Assembly: GCA_024402665.1 (NCBI GenBank)
Contig: JAKSTI010000002.1
Location: 1 to 64,000, forward strand
Length of the DNA stretch: 64,000 bases
Direction: 5' to 3'
Source of the DNA: Treponema sp.
GTDB taxonomy: Bacteria; Spirochaetota; Spirochaetia; Treponematales; Treponemataceae
Shown piece after piece: positions 13,989-22,695 of the stretch (the first letter of the stretch is position 1; every line of letters begins with the position of its first letter). Made by a program: the position numbers and the translations under genes. The notes below the pieces were generated by a model. The model saw only the letters and a list, made by a program, of their open reading frames with translations, searched no databases and was not told the origin of the DNA.

Positions 13989-14600
13989 TTATGATTTTTT
14001 AATTAAATGTCTGATTCCGCGGAAACATAAAACAATTGAAACTAAAACAGAAGAAATGAAGTCTATAAGGTCCAGGTAAGCAAAATCAGGGAAGATAATC
14101 ATTATACCTACTGTAAGCAATACGCAGGAATCTACAATTGTTTTTGTTTTGAAAAGATTGTACTGAGATTTGATAATTGGTTCATACTGTCGCTTGAGGG
14201 ATCTGCTGTATTTGATACAGAAATAGAAATTTAAGATTACTCCCAATAAGCTGACAAAGAAACCTGGAACAACGTTTTTATGACCAAGTCCCATTCTATA
14301 TTTTGCAATACCAACAATAATCATAAGAATTCCAGAAAGAATCAGAGTATTGTTTATAACAAGATTAACTTTCTGATTGTTGCTGTGTATTTTTTCGGCA
14401 GATGTTTCGTGAAGATTGTGGCGGAATAAAAGCAAAGAAATGAGAGTGGAAAACATTTCTATAAAGCGTCTGAAGAAATCGACAATCTGAGTTGTACTGC
14501 TTCCAATAATTGCTGTAATTAAAGTTGCTGTACTGCTGAGGATTCCTAAAATTAATGCTTTACCAATTGTATTCTGATTGTTTTCGTTTGTTTCTGTCAT
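13989..14600 (-). CDS. Membrane protein resembling a cation-efflux (CDF) transmembrane domain
   Basis: A 203-residue protein with five to six hydrophobic helices. 'ATLITAIIGSSTTQIVDFFR' followed by 'FIEMFSTLISLLLF' matches the TM1-TM2 region of cation diffusion facilitators, and 'SQYNLFKTKTIVDSCVLLTV' the TM5 region. The usual HxxxD metal pairs are not clear and the cytoplasmic C-terminal domain is missing, so transport of metals is doubtful. No ribosome site is seen. It ends 19 nt before the kinase-like gene start and starts just after a terminator hairpin. Confidence 0.5.
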   Translation of the reverse strand: MTETNENNQNTIGKALILGILSSTATLITAIIGSSTTQIVDFFRRFIEMFSTLISLLLFRHNLHETSAEKIHSNNQKVNLVINNTLILSGILMIIVGIAKYRMGLGHKNVVPGFFVSLLGVILNFYFCIKYSRSLKRQYEPIIKSQYNLFKTKTIVDSCVLLTVGIMIIFPDFAYLDLIDFISSVLVSIVLCFRGIRHLIKKS

Positions 14601-14617
14601 ACTTTTTAAAATAAAAA

Positions 14618-14646
14618 AATCTCAGGGGGAAAAATCCCCCTAAGAT
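14618..14646 (-). terminator. Rho-independent terminator after the hemolysin III-like gene
   Basis: On the minus strand the stem TTAGGGGGA/TCCCCCTGA with a T-rich loop is followed by seven Ts. It lies directly after the stop codon at 14650. Confidence 0.75.
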
Positions 14647-14649
14647 AAT

Positions 14650-15555
14650 TTAGATGTTCATGAAGAACAATGAGAAGAAGATATAAATATCACCTGCAAG
14701 TAAGAAAACTGCACCAATGAATGGAACAAAGCGGATTTTTCTTACGCTGTATAAAATAATACCAATCAAATAGAAAACAGCGGCACAAACAATCATTGTG
14801 AAACTGATCTGTGGTAATACAGAATAAAGTGTATATCCAACTACAACTCCAGAGAAACCTGCAATTGAACTAAGAATGATGTTTAATTTAAGGTGTTTAC
14901 GTCCAGAAATTGCATAGAAGAGTGTTCCAATTAATACAAGGCCCCAAACGATTCCAAAGAGAACCCAACCTTTTGTTCCCTGAATTTTTGTGATTGCAAA
15001 AGCACTGTAAGTAAATCCGATTACAAGGAAGGCAAAAATGTGTGAAAGTCTGTTGAATACAACTTTAGGAGCCAGTCTTGTTAATGCGTGACTCATTAAA
15101 GAGAAGAACAATGTAAGAATCATTGCACTACCATACAAAGCATAGATTACTGTTGTAAGAGTGATGAATTGTTCTGCTTTCTGAATAGCGATTGTTTCAA
15201 GAGTTGCAAGACCTGCAATGAACAGACATGCACCAATACCCTGAAGGATTGATGTTGCAATTTCTTCTGCAGTAGTAAGCTTTCTTGTTTTTTTATCTGT
15301 TTCAATAATTGATCTGGCGCGGGCAATACGTTTTTCTGCACGTTTTTTTGCCTTTTCGCTTCTGGCATAATCTTCTGCTGCATATTTTGCATTAAGACGT
15401 TCTGGATCTTCTGCGTACTGAAGGTTTACCTGACGTACTTTTTCTTCGTAATCACGTTTTAACTGAGAAAGACGTGAATCTTTTTTGGCTTTTAAAGATT
15501 TTAAAGTTGATTTTCTTTTTGCTTTAATAGCGATATCGTCCTGTCTTTTTGACAT
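14650..15555 (-). CDS. Hemolysin III/PAQR-like membrane protein with N-terminal coiled coil
   Basis: A ~301-residue protein. Residues 1-105 are strongly charged and helical ('KAKRKSTLKSLKAKKDSRLS'), a likely cytoplasmic coiled coil. The rest has seven hydrophobic helices and follows the hemolysin III (YqfA/PAQR) pattern: 'FFSLMSHALTRL', 'FNRLSHIFAFLVIGFTYSAF' and 'VPFIGAVFLLAGDIYIFFS'. The family's conserved RLDH is RLSH here, and the C-terminal HxxxH metal ligands are missing, so a hydrolase activity is doubtful. I chose the ATG at 15555 because GGAGG lies 5 nt before it; an ATG at 15567 precedes that site. It is coupled to rlmB. Confidence 0.7.
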   Translation of the reverse strand: MSKRQDDIAIKAKRKSTLKSLKAKKDSRLSQLKRDYEEKVRQVNLQYAEDPERLNAKYAAEDYARSEKAKKRAEKRIARARSIIETDKKTRKLTTAEEIATSILQGIGACLFIAGLATLETIAIQKAEQFITLTTVIYALYGSAMILTLFFSLMSHALTRLAPKVVFNRLSHIFAFLVIGFTYSAFAITKIQGTKGWVLFGIVWGLVLIGTLFYAISGRKHLKLNIILSSIAGFSGVVVGYTLYSVLPQISFTMIVCAAVFYLIGIILYSVRKIRFVPFIGAVFLLAGDIYIFFSLFFMNI

Positions 15556-15567
15556 AAAGGCCTCCAT

Positions 15568-16335
15568 TTAATTTTGACGTCGATAGAGTTCATAAAGTAG
15601 AACTCCTGCAGCAACAGAAACATTTAAGCTGTCTATTTTACCGCAGGTTGGAATGGAAACAATAGAATCACATTGTTTTTCCAAAAGCTGGGAAATGCCA
15701 GAACCTTCACTTCCCATGATAATTGCAGTTTTTTTCGCAAATTCGATTTTACCACAAGTATCACCACCGGCATCTGCACCATAGATCCAGAAACCGGCTT
15801 CTTTTAATTGTTCAGCAGCCCGAACAAGATTGTTAACAATTGCAACAGAAACCCAGGCACTTGCACCAGCACTTGTACGGCTGATAACTTCATTGCCTGC
15901 AATATCATTTGCACTGTTGTGTTCAGGAATTATAACTAAAGAAGCACCAAACTGGTCACAACTACGAATAATGGCTCCTACATTATGAGGATCTGTAACC
16001 CTGTCAAGAATTACAACTGTAAGATTTTTTTCATTTTCGCAAGCTGCATTTTTAATCCATGCATCAAAATCAACAATATTTGCATTCTGATTTTTTTCTG
16101 CATTTTCAAGCTGCATAACAATACCACGATGGTCCTGCAAAGCTTCTGGAAGTGATGATACTAATTCATCAAGTTTAGCATCATCAACCTGGTTTGCTTT
16201 AATTCCTGCTTTTTTTGCTGCTTCAAGAATTTTTTTAATGCGAGGACCTGGTTTGCTGTAATAAAGGCTGCATTTCTGAGAATTTGCCCTTACTTTTTCT
16301 TCAATTGCATGAAAGCCAGTAATGATATTATTCAA
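15568..16335 (-). CDS. rlmB: 23S rRNA (guanosine-2'-O-)-methyltransferase, RlmB/TrmH family
   Basis: A 255-residue SpoU-family knotted methyltransferase. An N-terminal L30e-like substrate domain (about 1-85) is followed by the SAM-binding trefoil knot with 'ILDRVTDPHNVGAIIRSCDQ', 'IIMGSEGSGIS' and 'SLNVSVAAGVLL'. In E. coli RlmB makes 2'-O-methylguanosine at position 2251 of 23S rRNA. The start is a TTG at 16335; no ATG fits. The hemolysin III-like gene begins within 13 nt, so both are probably co-transcribed. Confidence 0.92.
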   Translation of the reverse strand: MNNIITGFHAIEEKVRANSQKCSLYYSKPGPRIKKILEAAKKAGIKANQVDDAKLDELVSSLPEALQDHRGIVMQLENAEKNQNANIVDFDAWIKNAACENEKNLTVVILDRVTDPHNVGAIIRSCDQFGASLVIIPEHNSANDIAGNEVISRTSAGASAWVSVAIVNNLVRAAEQLKEAGFWIYGADAGGDTCGKIEFAKKTAIIMGSEGSGISQLLEKQCDSIVSIPTCGKIDSLNVSVAAGVLLYELYRRQN

Positions 16336-16364
16336 TTATAAATTCCCGATTTGCTGAAGATTTA

Positions 16365-16859
16365 CTATCTTCCGCAACACTGTTTGTATTTTTTTCCTGA
16401 TCCACAAGGACAAGGATCGTTTCTACCAACTTTTGCACCAACACGTTTTACTGTTGTAGGAATAACGTTTCCGGCAACATATTTCCAGTCTCCGTTAATC
16501 TTTTTGAAAGCAGAGATTTCGTGGTGAACATCGTGCATCTGGTGAAGTGTATAATCAGCTTCAAATTCAACGATTGCTTCGTCGTCTTTTTCACCTTTTT
16601 CTGTTCTTAAAATTTTAAGACCATTCCACTGAGACTGACGGCTCCAGTCTTCTGTTGCCTGACGGTCAATTTCAGCAATTCCATCACCTTCTTCACAAGA
16701 ATTAATGATGTAGTCAATTTCGTGTTTTACATAAGAAGTGTAGCGTGCGCGCATACAAGCTTCTGCAGTTGGAGCTTTTACAGTTCCTTTGATAATTGGT
16801 TCACAGCATTCGCCATATTTTTTGCCCGAACCACAAGGGCATAATTCATTTGTACTCAT
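16365..16859 (-). CDS. YchJ-like SEC-C motif protein
   Basis: A 164-residue protein with a SEC-C zinc motif at each end: '[13 protein letters not shown]' at the N-terminus and '[17 protein letters not shown]' at the C-terminus. Between them lies the NTF2-like YchJ domain ('[18 protein letters not shown]'). SEC-C binds zinc and, in SecA, contacts SecB and ribosomes; YchJ function is not known. I use the ATG at 16859; an in-frame TTG at 16883 is less likely. It is divergent from the double-ABC gene. Confidence 0.88.
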   Translation of the reverse strand: MSTNELCPCGSGKKYGECCEPIIKGTVKAPTAEACMRARYTSYVKHEIDYIINSCEEGDGIAEIDRQATEDWSRQSQWNGLKILRTEKGEKDDEAIVEFEADYTLHQMHDVHHEISAFKKINGDWKYVAGNVIPTTVKRVGAKVGRNDPCPCGSGKKYKQCCGR

Positions 16860-16942
16860 AAATTCTATTTTAATGAATTTCAAAATACTCTACAAGATTG
16901 GAAAAAAGTATTACAATAAAAACAAATAAAAAGGGCAGAAAA

Positions 16943-18532
16943 ATGACAAAATCATTAATCACAATCAACAAATGCAGAATTGAAAACGAACGCAGCATTA
17001 TTATTCCAGAACTTAATTGGGAAATGAAGGCCGGTGAAGTGTGGCTGGTAATTGGTCCAAATGGGGGAGGAAAGGCAGATTTTGTTAATGCACTTTCTGG
17101 TAACCTTAAGATGTTACCTAATATGGACGGAAAGTATGAAAATCTTTTCCAGAATTCTACAGATATTGTTTCTCTTGAAAGAGCAGCCCGCCTTATTCAG
17201 GAGGAACGGGAAAATGATGAAAGTGAATATGTTGAAGGTGGAGTAGATATTGGTCGCACCGGCCGTGTTTTTATTACAGAAGGGATAATCGGAACAATTA
17301 AAAAAGGAGAACCTCTTCCTCCTGAAGCAAAACAGCTTGATTGTGATCCTGCTGTAAAATTATGTGGTATAGAAAAGATTCTTGACCGTGGATTGAAGTA
17401 TATGTCTACCGGCGAAATCCGCAGAACTTTGCTTGCCAGGGCCCTTATTTCTAAAAAGCAGTTTTTAATTTTGTCTGATCCATTTGCTGGTCTTGATGTT
17501 CAGAGCCGAACTATTCTTCTGGATTTCTTTAATAACATTGCTGAAAATGCAGGAAAAGATGAAAATCTTCCATACATTATGCTTGGAATGGAACGCTGGC
17601 ATGAAATTCCAGATGCTATTACAAACGTAATTGAATTTAGAGATAAAAAGATTCATTTCTGCGGTTCTCGTGCTGATTACGAAAAGATTATTAAACAGCG
17701 CACAGAAGAAAATGCTGCAAATGCACAGGAACAAAAAGAAGCTTTTGCAGATGAACTTGGGGATACTTTAAAAGATACAGAAGTTCTTCAGAATGCAGAA
17801 GATTCAGTAGATTCAAAAGAAGAAGCTGAAGCCCTTATTGAAATGAATAACGTAAATGTTGGTTGGGGAGATCATCAGGTTCTTGTTGATTTGAACTGGC
17901 GTTTAAATAAAAATGAACACTGGTTAGTTCGCGGTCCAAACGGAAGCGGAAAAACTACATTCCTTGAACTTATTACCGGAGATAACAAACAGGTTTACTG
18001 TAACGATATTCATATTTTTGGAATTAAACGTGGAAGCGGCGAAACAATCTGGGATATTAAAAAGCATCTGGGAATTGTTTCCTACAGACTTCATGTTGAA
18101 TATAGAATGGTTGGCAGTACAAGCCTTAAGGATGTTATTGTCAGCGGATTCAGAGATTCAATTGGTTTGTATGAAGCTGCTACTGATGTAGAAACTGCGG
18201 CTGCAAAGAAATGGCTTAAACTTGGTGGATTTGACGGGCGCGAAAATGAAACTTTTGGAAATTTAAGTTATGGGGAACAGCGTGCAATTTTGATTTTGCG
18301 TTCTGCAGTAAAATGTCCAAAAATTCTTATTCTTGATGAACCTTGTCACGGTTTGGATGAACAGTACAGAGAGAAAATCCTTCAGTTGATGGAACTGATT
18401 GCAAATGGTGGAACAACAACATTGCTTCACGTTACCCATGATCCTTCTGAGGTTTTGCCTTGTGAAAAACATATTCTTGAACTTCATCCTAATGAAACAC
18501 CAATGTATCAGATTATTGAAAAAAACAATTAA
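16943..18532 (+). CDS. Double ABC ATPase (ModF-like), first nucleotide site degenerate
   Basis: A 529-residue protein with two ABC domains and no membrane helices, the plan of ModF/PhrA-like ATPases. Domain 1 has a damaged Walker A 'GPNGGGKADF' (Ala where Ser/Thr is needed), signature-like 'MSTGEIRRTLLARAL' and Walker B 'LILSDPFAGLD' (Asp-Pro without Glu). Domain 2 is intact: 'GPNGSGKTTF', 'LSYGEQRAILIL', 'LILDEPCHGLD'. So only site 2 should hydrolyse ATP normally. The start at 16943 follows a purine-rich stretch; an upstream TTG at 16898 is less likely. No permease gene is adjacent, so its partner is unknown. Confidence 0.85.
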   Translation: MTKSLITINKCRIENERSIIIPELNWEMKAGEVWLVIGPNGGGKADFVNALSGNLKMLPNMDGKYENLFQNSTDIVSLERAARLIQEERENDESEYVEGGVDIGRTGRVFITEGIIGTIKKGEPLPPEAKQLDCDPAVKLCGIEKILDRGLKYMSTGEIRRTLLARALISKKQFLILSDPFAGLDVQSRTILLDFFNNIAENAGKDENLPYIMLGMERWHEIPDAITNVIEFRDKKIHFCGSRADYEKIIKQRTEENAANAQEQKEAFADELGDTLKDTEVLQNAEDSVDSKEEAEALIEMNNVNVGWGDHQVLVDLNWRLNKNEHWLVRGPNGSGKTTFLELITGDNKQVYCNDIHIFGIKRGSGETIWDIKKHLGIVSYRLHVEYRMVGSTSLKDVIVSGFRDSIGLYEAATDVETAAAKKWLKLGGFDGRENETFGNLSYGEQRAILILRSAVKCPKILILDEPCHGLDEQYREKILQLMELIANGGTTTLLHVTHDPSEVLPCEKHILELHPNETPMYQIIEKNN

Positions 18533-18583
18533 TCTGGGGGAAGTTCTTCTAAGGTAAGGTTTTTTATAACCGATAATTAATCC

Positions 18584-19576
18584 ATGAAGAAATATATCAG
18601 CGGATTATTATTATTGTTATTTATTGGTTTGAGTTGCTTTAGTGAAGAAGCAGCTGCAAAGTATGAATTAAGAAAACCTGAAGGAGACCCGGTTTCGTTT
18701 AAAGAAAACTGGAGTTATGTCTCAAAAGAAAGACTCAGCGAGTATAACAAAGACATGCCAATTACAGATGTATGTCTTTTTTCAGCCACAATCAACAGTT
18801 ATGGCGAATTAGTTGACGTTCCATCAAGAAGTATTATAGATACTGGAACTGCCCGCTGCCACCTTGTAATTACCTGCGATTCCAGATCACTTGCTCATTT
18901 TGTTTTAGATTCAAAATATAATATTCGTAAAAAGTTAATTAAAGATATTGTTGCCGCCGCCAAAAATTATGATGGTGTTAATATCGATTTTGAACTTATT
19001 CCTGCCAGAGACCGAAATAATTTTATTACTTTCCTTGCAGATTTACGTTATTCCCTTGGTCAGAAAAAATGGTTCTCTGTTTGTGTTCCTGCCCGTTTTA
19101 AACTTTTGCAGGAAGATATGTATCCTTATGAAAAAATCGCCAGTTATTGTGACCGCGTATTCATTATGGCTTATGATCAGCATTGGTCTACAAGTGCCCC
19201 AGGTCCAATTGCAGACTATGAATGGTGTCAAAAAATTATTGACTATGCAACAAAAGCAATTCCTGCAAAAAAACTTGTTATGGGTATTCCATTTTATGGC
19301 CGTACATGGGCAGATAAATCTCATTCGGGAGCATGGTATTTTAGCGGCATAAATCGAGTTATGCGGGAAAATAATGTTTCTAAAGTTACTTATGAAAATG
19401 ATATCCCAACATTTACTTACAAAACTGAAATAAAGGTAACCGGATACTTTAATGATGCAACTTCTGTCCTTAAATTCTGCCGCATGTACAAAGATGCAGG
19501 AATTGAAAAAGTTGGATTCTGGCGAATTGGACAGGAAGATCCTGAAATCTGGAACTGGTTTCAGATAAGTAAATAG
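18584..19576 (+). CDS. Exported GH18-family protein (YaaH-like)
   Basis: A 330-residue protein with an N-terminal signal peptide ('ISGLLLLLFIGLSC', possibly a loose lipobox) and one GH18 TIM barrel. The catalytic strand reads 'YDGVNIDFELI': the terminal Glu (acid/base) and preceding Asp are kept, with Asn at the middle Asp, as in spore-cortex-type YaaH/SleL relatives rather than chitinases. 'VFIMAYDQHW' and 'LVMGIPFYGRTW' are further barrel strands. Likely acts outside the cytoplasm on N-acetylglucosamine-containing glycans such as peptidoglycan (inference). No LysM domain is present. Confidence 0.85.
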   Translation: MKKYISGLLLLLFIGLSCFSEEAAAKYELRKPEGDPVSFKENWSYVSKERLSEYNKDMPITDVCLFSATINSYGELVDVPSRSIIDTGTARCHLVITCDSRSLAHFVLDSKYNIRKKLIKDIVAAAKNYDGVNIDFELIPARDRNNFITFLADLRYSLGQKKWFSVCVPARFKLLQEDMYPYEKIASYCDRVFIMAYDQHWSTSAPGPIADYEWCQKIIDYATKAIPAKKLVMGIPFYGRTWADKSHSGAWYFSGINRVMRENNVSKVTYENDIPTFTYKTEIKVTGYFNDATSVLKFCRMYKDAGIEKVGFWRIGQEDPEIWNWFQISK

Positions 19577-19669
19577 GCAGCAGTTTTTATAATATTGCTA
19601 CCCGTTGTTAGTTTCATAAAAATTCATTAATATTGATGTAATTTATTCATTTATTTTTCAGGAGCCAAT

Positions 19670-21031
19670 ATGCTTTTTTCACCAAATGAAATTCAAGAAA
19701 CTGTAAACATGTTCATGCGCCAGAAGCTGGATATTCGTTGTATTACAATGGGTATTTCACTTATGGATTGTGCAGACTCAGATGTAGACCGTGCATGTCA
19801 GAAAATCTACGACAAAATTATGAAAAAAGCCGGCAACTTAGTAAAAGTTGGCCAGGATATTGAAAAGGAATTTGGTGTTCCTATCATCAATAAACGTATT
19901 TCTGTTACACCAATCGCTCTTGTAGCTGGTGCTTCAAATGCAAAAAATTATGTTCCATATATTAAAACTTTGGATCGCTGTGCTCACGAATTAGGCGTAA
20001 ACTTTATTGGTGGATTCAGTGCTTTGGTTCAAAAAGGAATTACTCCTGCAGACCGTATTTTAATTGACTCCATTCCAGAAGCTTTAGCAACAACAGATTT
20101 TGTTTGTTCTTCTGTAAACGTTGGTTCTACAAAATCTGGTATTAATATGGATGCCGTAAAACTTATGGGTGAAACAATTGTTAAAACTGCAGAAGTTTCA
20201 AAATCTTGTGAAGTAAACGGATGTGCAAAACTTGTAGTATTCTGTAACGCTCCAGAAGATAACCCATTCATGGCAGGTGCTTTCCACGGACCTGGTGAAG
20301 GTGACTGTGTAATCAATGTTGGTGTTTCTGGTCCTGGTGTAATTTTAGCTGCAGCCCGTGAATATAAAGGTCGTCCTATCAACGAATTAGCTGATGGTAT
20401 TAAAAAGATGGCATTCAAAATCACTCGTATGGGTCAGTTAGTTGGTTCAGAAGCTGCAAAACGTCTTGGTGTAGATTTTGGTATTCTTGACCTTTCACTT
20501 GCACCAACTCCTGCTGTAGGCGATTCAGTAGCCCGCATTCTGGAAGAAATTGGTCTTGATGGTGCCGGTGCTCCTGGTACAACTGCTGCTTTGGCTATGC
20601 TTACAGATATGGTTAAAAAAGGCGGTGTAATGGCTTCTACAAATGTTGGTGGTCTTTCTGGAGCATTTATTCCTGTATCTGAAGACGAAGGTATGATTGA
20701 AGCAGCAACAAAAGGTTCTATCTGCCTTGAAAAACTTGAAGCTATGACAACAGTTTGTTCTGTAGGTCTTGATATGATTGCTATTCCAGGTGATACTCCA
20801 GCAACAACAATTTCTGGTATTCTTGCCGACGAATTTGCAATTGGTATGGTAAATAACAAAACAACTGCCTGCCGTTTAATTCCTGCTCCTGGTAAAAAAG
20901 CTGGTGAATGGGTTGAATTTGGTGGATTACTTGGTGGCTGTCCAGTTATGCCAGTAAGCAAATTTGGATGTGCAGATTTCATCAATCGTGGTGGTCGCAT
21001 TCCAGCTCCAATCCACAGTTTCAGAAACTAA
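19670..21031 (+). CDS. UPF0210 (DUF711/PFL-fold) family protein
   Basis: A 453-residue protein that matches UPF0210 over its whole length: '[20 protein letters not shown]' at the start, '[20 protein letters not shown]' and '[15 protein letters not shown]' in the middle, and '[20 protein letters not shown]' at the end. The family has a pyruvate-formate-lyase-like barrel but no established reaction. AGGAG lies before the ATG. Codon use is very regular, which suggests high expression. It often accompanies a short ACT-domain protein elsewhere, but none is next to it here. It ends at a strong hairpin. Confidence 0.92.
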   Translation: MLFSPNEIQETVNMFMRQKLDIRCITMGISLMDCADSDVDRACQKIYDKIMKKAGNLVKVGQDIEKEFGVPIINKRISVTPIALVAGASNAKNYVPYIKTLDRCAHELGVNFIGGFSALVQKGITPADRILIDSIPEALATTDFVCSSVNVGSTKSGINMDAVKLMGETIVKTAEVSKSCEVNGCAKLVVFCNAPEDNPFMAGAFHGPGEGDCVINVGVSGPGVILAAAREYKGRPINELADGIKKMAFKITRMGQLVGSEAAKRLGVDFGILDLSLAPTPAVGDSVARILEEIGLDGAGAPGTTAALAMLTDMVKKGGVMASTNVGGLSGAFIPVSEDEGMIEAATKGSICLEKLEAMTTVCSVGLDMIAIPGDTPATTISGILADEFAIGMVNNKTTACRLIPAPGKKAGEWVEFGGLLGGCPVMPVSKFGCADFINRGGRIPAPIHSFRN

Positions 21032-21054
21032 AAATAAAGATTTCTATAAAAAAT

Positions 21055-21094
21055 AACGGGCTGTCCTTTTTGTGTAAGGGCAGCCCGTTTTGTT
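21055..21094. terminator. Bidirectional rho-independent terminator
   Basis: AACGGGCTG...CAGCCCGTT stem (21055-21088) with T-rich flanks on both strands (TTTTGTTT right, TTATTTTTTA on minus). It lies between the convergent UPF0210 and ABC permease genes. Confidence 0.85.
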
Positions 21095-21118
21095 TAACAG
21101 ATTAACTTAAGAATCAAC

Positions 21119-22003
21119 CTATTCCAGATTCAGTTTCTTGTTGAAAATAATATGTGTAACAGTCATATAAAGGATACAAAGAATAGAGAGTGAACTGATT
21201 GTGGAAATCTGATGTATTGTACCAGAGATTTCATCTGTGAAAAGCAAAATGAAACTTCTGATCCATGAAGGAAGATAAATTGTAACAAAGAAGAACAAGA
21301 TTGTGCTTGAGAATTTAATGATAGTTTTGTTCTTTGGAGAAAGATTTCCAAGACTGTTTACAAAATAAACAAGAAGAATAATTGAACTGCAGAATAAAAT
21401 AGAAATAACAAAAGATAAAGTGAATGATGTTGTAATGCTGAAATCTGCAGGGGAATTTTCTTCAATCAATTCAAGGTACTGTGGAAGCCACAAATTAATT
21501 TTACTTCTGATTAAACAAAGCACAGAAGAAACAGCATTTGTGATGAAACATAAAATAATCCATACAAAAGAAGAAAGGAATCTTCCCCAGATATGTTCTC
21601 CCATGGAGACTGGCAGTACCAGATTCAGATATGCTTCATCTCCCAGCATACTGGTTTTGAATCGGCTTGAAACAACAACAATTGTTACAATGAATACTGC
21701 GGCTGTATACATGGCAAACAAAATAGAAATAATCAGGAAGGCTACAGTTTTAGCAAAAGTATTTGCAAGCTGTGTTTCTACCTGCTGCTGATACATAGAT
21801 TCGTTGCCATTATATTCGTAATAAAGACCGTTTGAATTAAACTGAGCTTCATTGTCAAGAATTGAGCTTGATAATGATGAGAATGGGGAAAGAAAAACTC
21901 CAATTAATAATCCCATAATTAAAAGAATTGTATACATAGGAACAAGAGTTTTTGACGCATGTTTGAATTCGTATTTAAATACTTTACCTACATTTTTTAA
22001 CAT
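21119..22003 (-). CDS. ABC-2 type transporter permease
   Basis: A 294-residue membrane protein with about six hydrophobic helices and a large extracytoplasmic loop after helix 1 (about 45-85). It lacks recognisable motifs beyond the general ABC-2 permease plan. It overlaps the ATPase gene by 7 nt, with AGAGGTG inside that gene, so the two form one transporter. Substrate unknown; ATPase-permease pairs of this type include YtrB/BcrA-like exporters. Confidence 0.82.
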   Translation of the reverse strand: MLKNVGKVFKYEFKHASKTLVPMYTILLIMGLLIGVFLSPFSSLSSSILDNEAQFNSNGLYYEYNGNESMYQQQVETQLANTFAKTVAFLIISILFAMYTAAVFIVTIVVVSSRFKTSMLGDEAYLNLVLPVSMGEHIWGRFLSSFVWIILCFITNAVSSVLCLIRSKINLWLPQYLELIEENSPADFSITTSFTLSFVISILFCSSIILLVYFVNSLGNLSPKNKTIIKFSSTILFFFVTIYLPSWIRSFILLFTDEISGTIHQISTISSLSILCILYMTVTHIIFNKKLNLE

Positions 22004-22695
22004 TTGAACACCTCTCTGAATAAAGCATCAATTGTAGTGCTTTCTGCTACACGAATTTCATGAGCATTTCCATGACGAACAACTTCGCCTTTCTTTAAGA
22101 AAATAACGTAATTAAGAATATTTTCGATGTCTGAAATAAGATGTGTAGAAATTAAAATAGTAGCGTTTTCCTGATAGTTTGAAAGGATTGTATTAAGAAT
22201 ATAATCTCTGGCAGCAGGATCAACACCACCAATAGGTTCATCAAGAATGTATAAAGGAACTTTGCGGCTCATAGTTGTAATAAGCTGAACTTTTTCTTTT
22301 GTACCTTTAGACATTGTTTTAAGTTTGTCTTTAGGATTGATTTCCAGACGGCCTAACATATCATAAGCCTTTGCAAGATCAAAAGTTGAATAAAAATCGT
22401 CCATCATAAGGAACAGGTCTTTTACATTCATCCAGTCATTCAAATAAACTTTATCTGGCTGATATGCAACTAAGTCTTTTGATTCTTTGCCTGGTTTATG
22501 TCCGCAGATTTCTACTGTTCCAGAACTTGGTTTTAACAAACCGGCAGTAGTTTTTAATAAAGTAGTTTTACCGCTTCCGTTTGGTCCTAAAAGTCCTACA
22601 ATTGAGCCCTGAGGTACTTCAAGAGTAACATCTTTCAAAGCTTCTTTTGAACCGTATTTTTTAGAAAGATTTGTATATTTTAAAACGTAATCCAT
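21997..22695 (-). CDS. ABC transporter ATP-binding protein
   Basis: A 232-residue ATPase with Walker A 'GPNGSGKTTLLK', signature 'MSKGTKEKVQLI' and Walker B 'PLYILDEPIGGVD', then the H-loop 'ISTHLISDIE'. The 'SKGTKEKV' signature resembles YtrB/BcrA-type export ATPases. It shares one base with the stop codon of the DUF368 gene upstream (TAATG) and overlaps the permease downstream, so the three genes should be translated as a coupled set. Confidence 0.93.
   Translation of the reverse strand: MDYVLKYTNLSKKYGSKEALKDVTLEVPQGSIVGLLGPNGSGKTTLLKTTAGLLKPSSGTVEICGHKPGKESKDLVAYQPDKVYLNDWMNVKDLFLMMDDFYSTFDLAKAYDMLGRLEINPKDKLKTMSKGTKEKVQLITTMSRKVPLYILDEPIGGVDPAARDYILNTILSNYQENATILISTHLISDIENILNYVIFLKKGEVVRHGNAHEIRVAESTTIDALFREVFKC

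Noticed and set aside
20029-21000. Two long minus-strand open frames inside the UPF0210 gene
   Set aside because: They mirror the regular codon use of a well-conserved plus-strand gene and have no family features.
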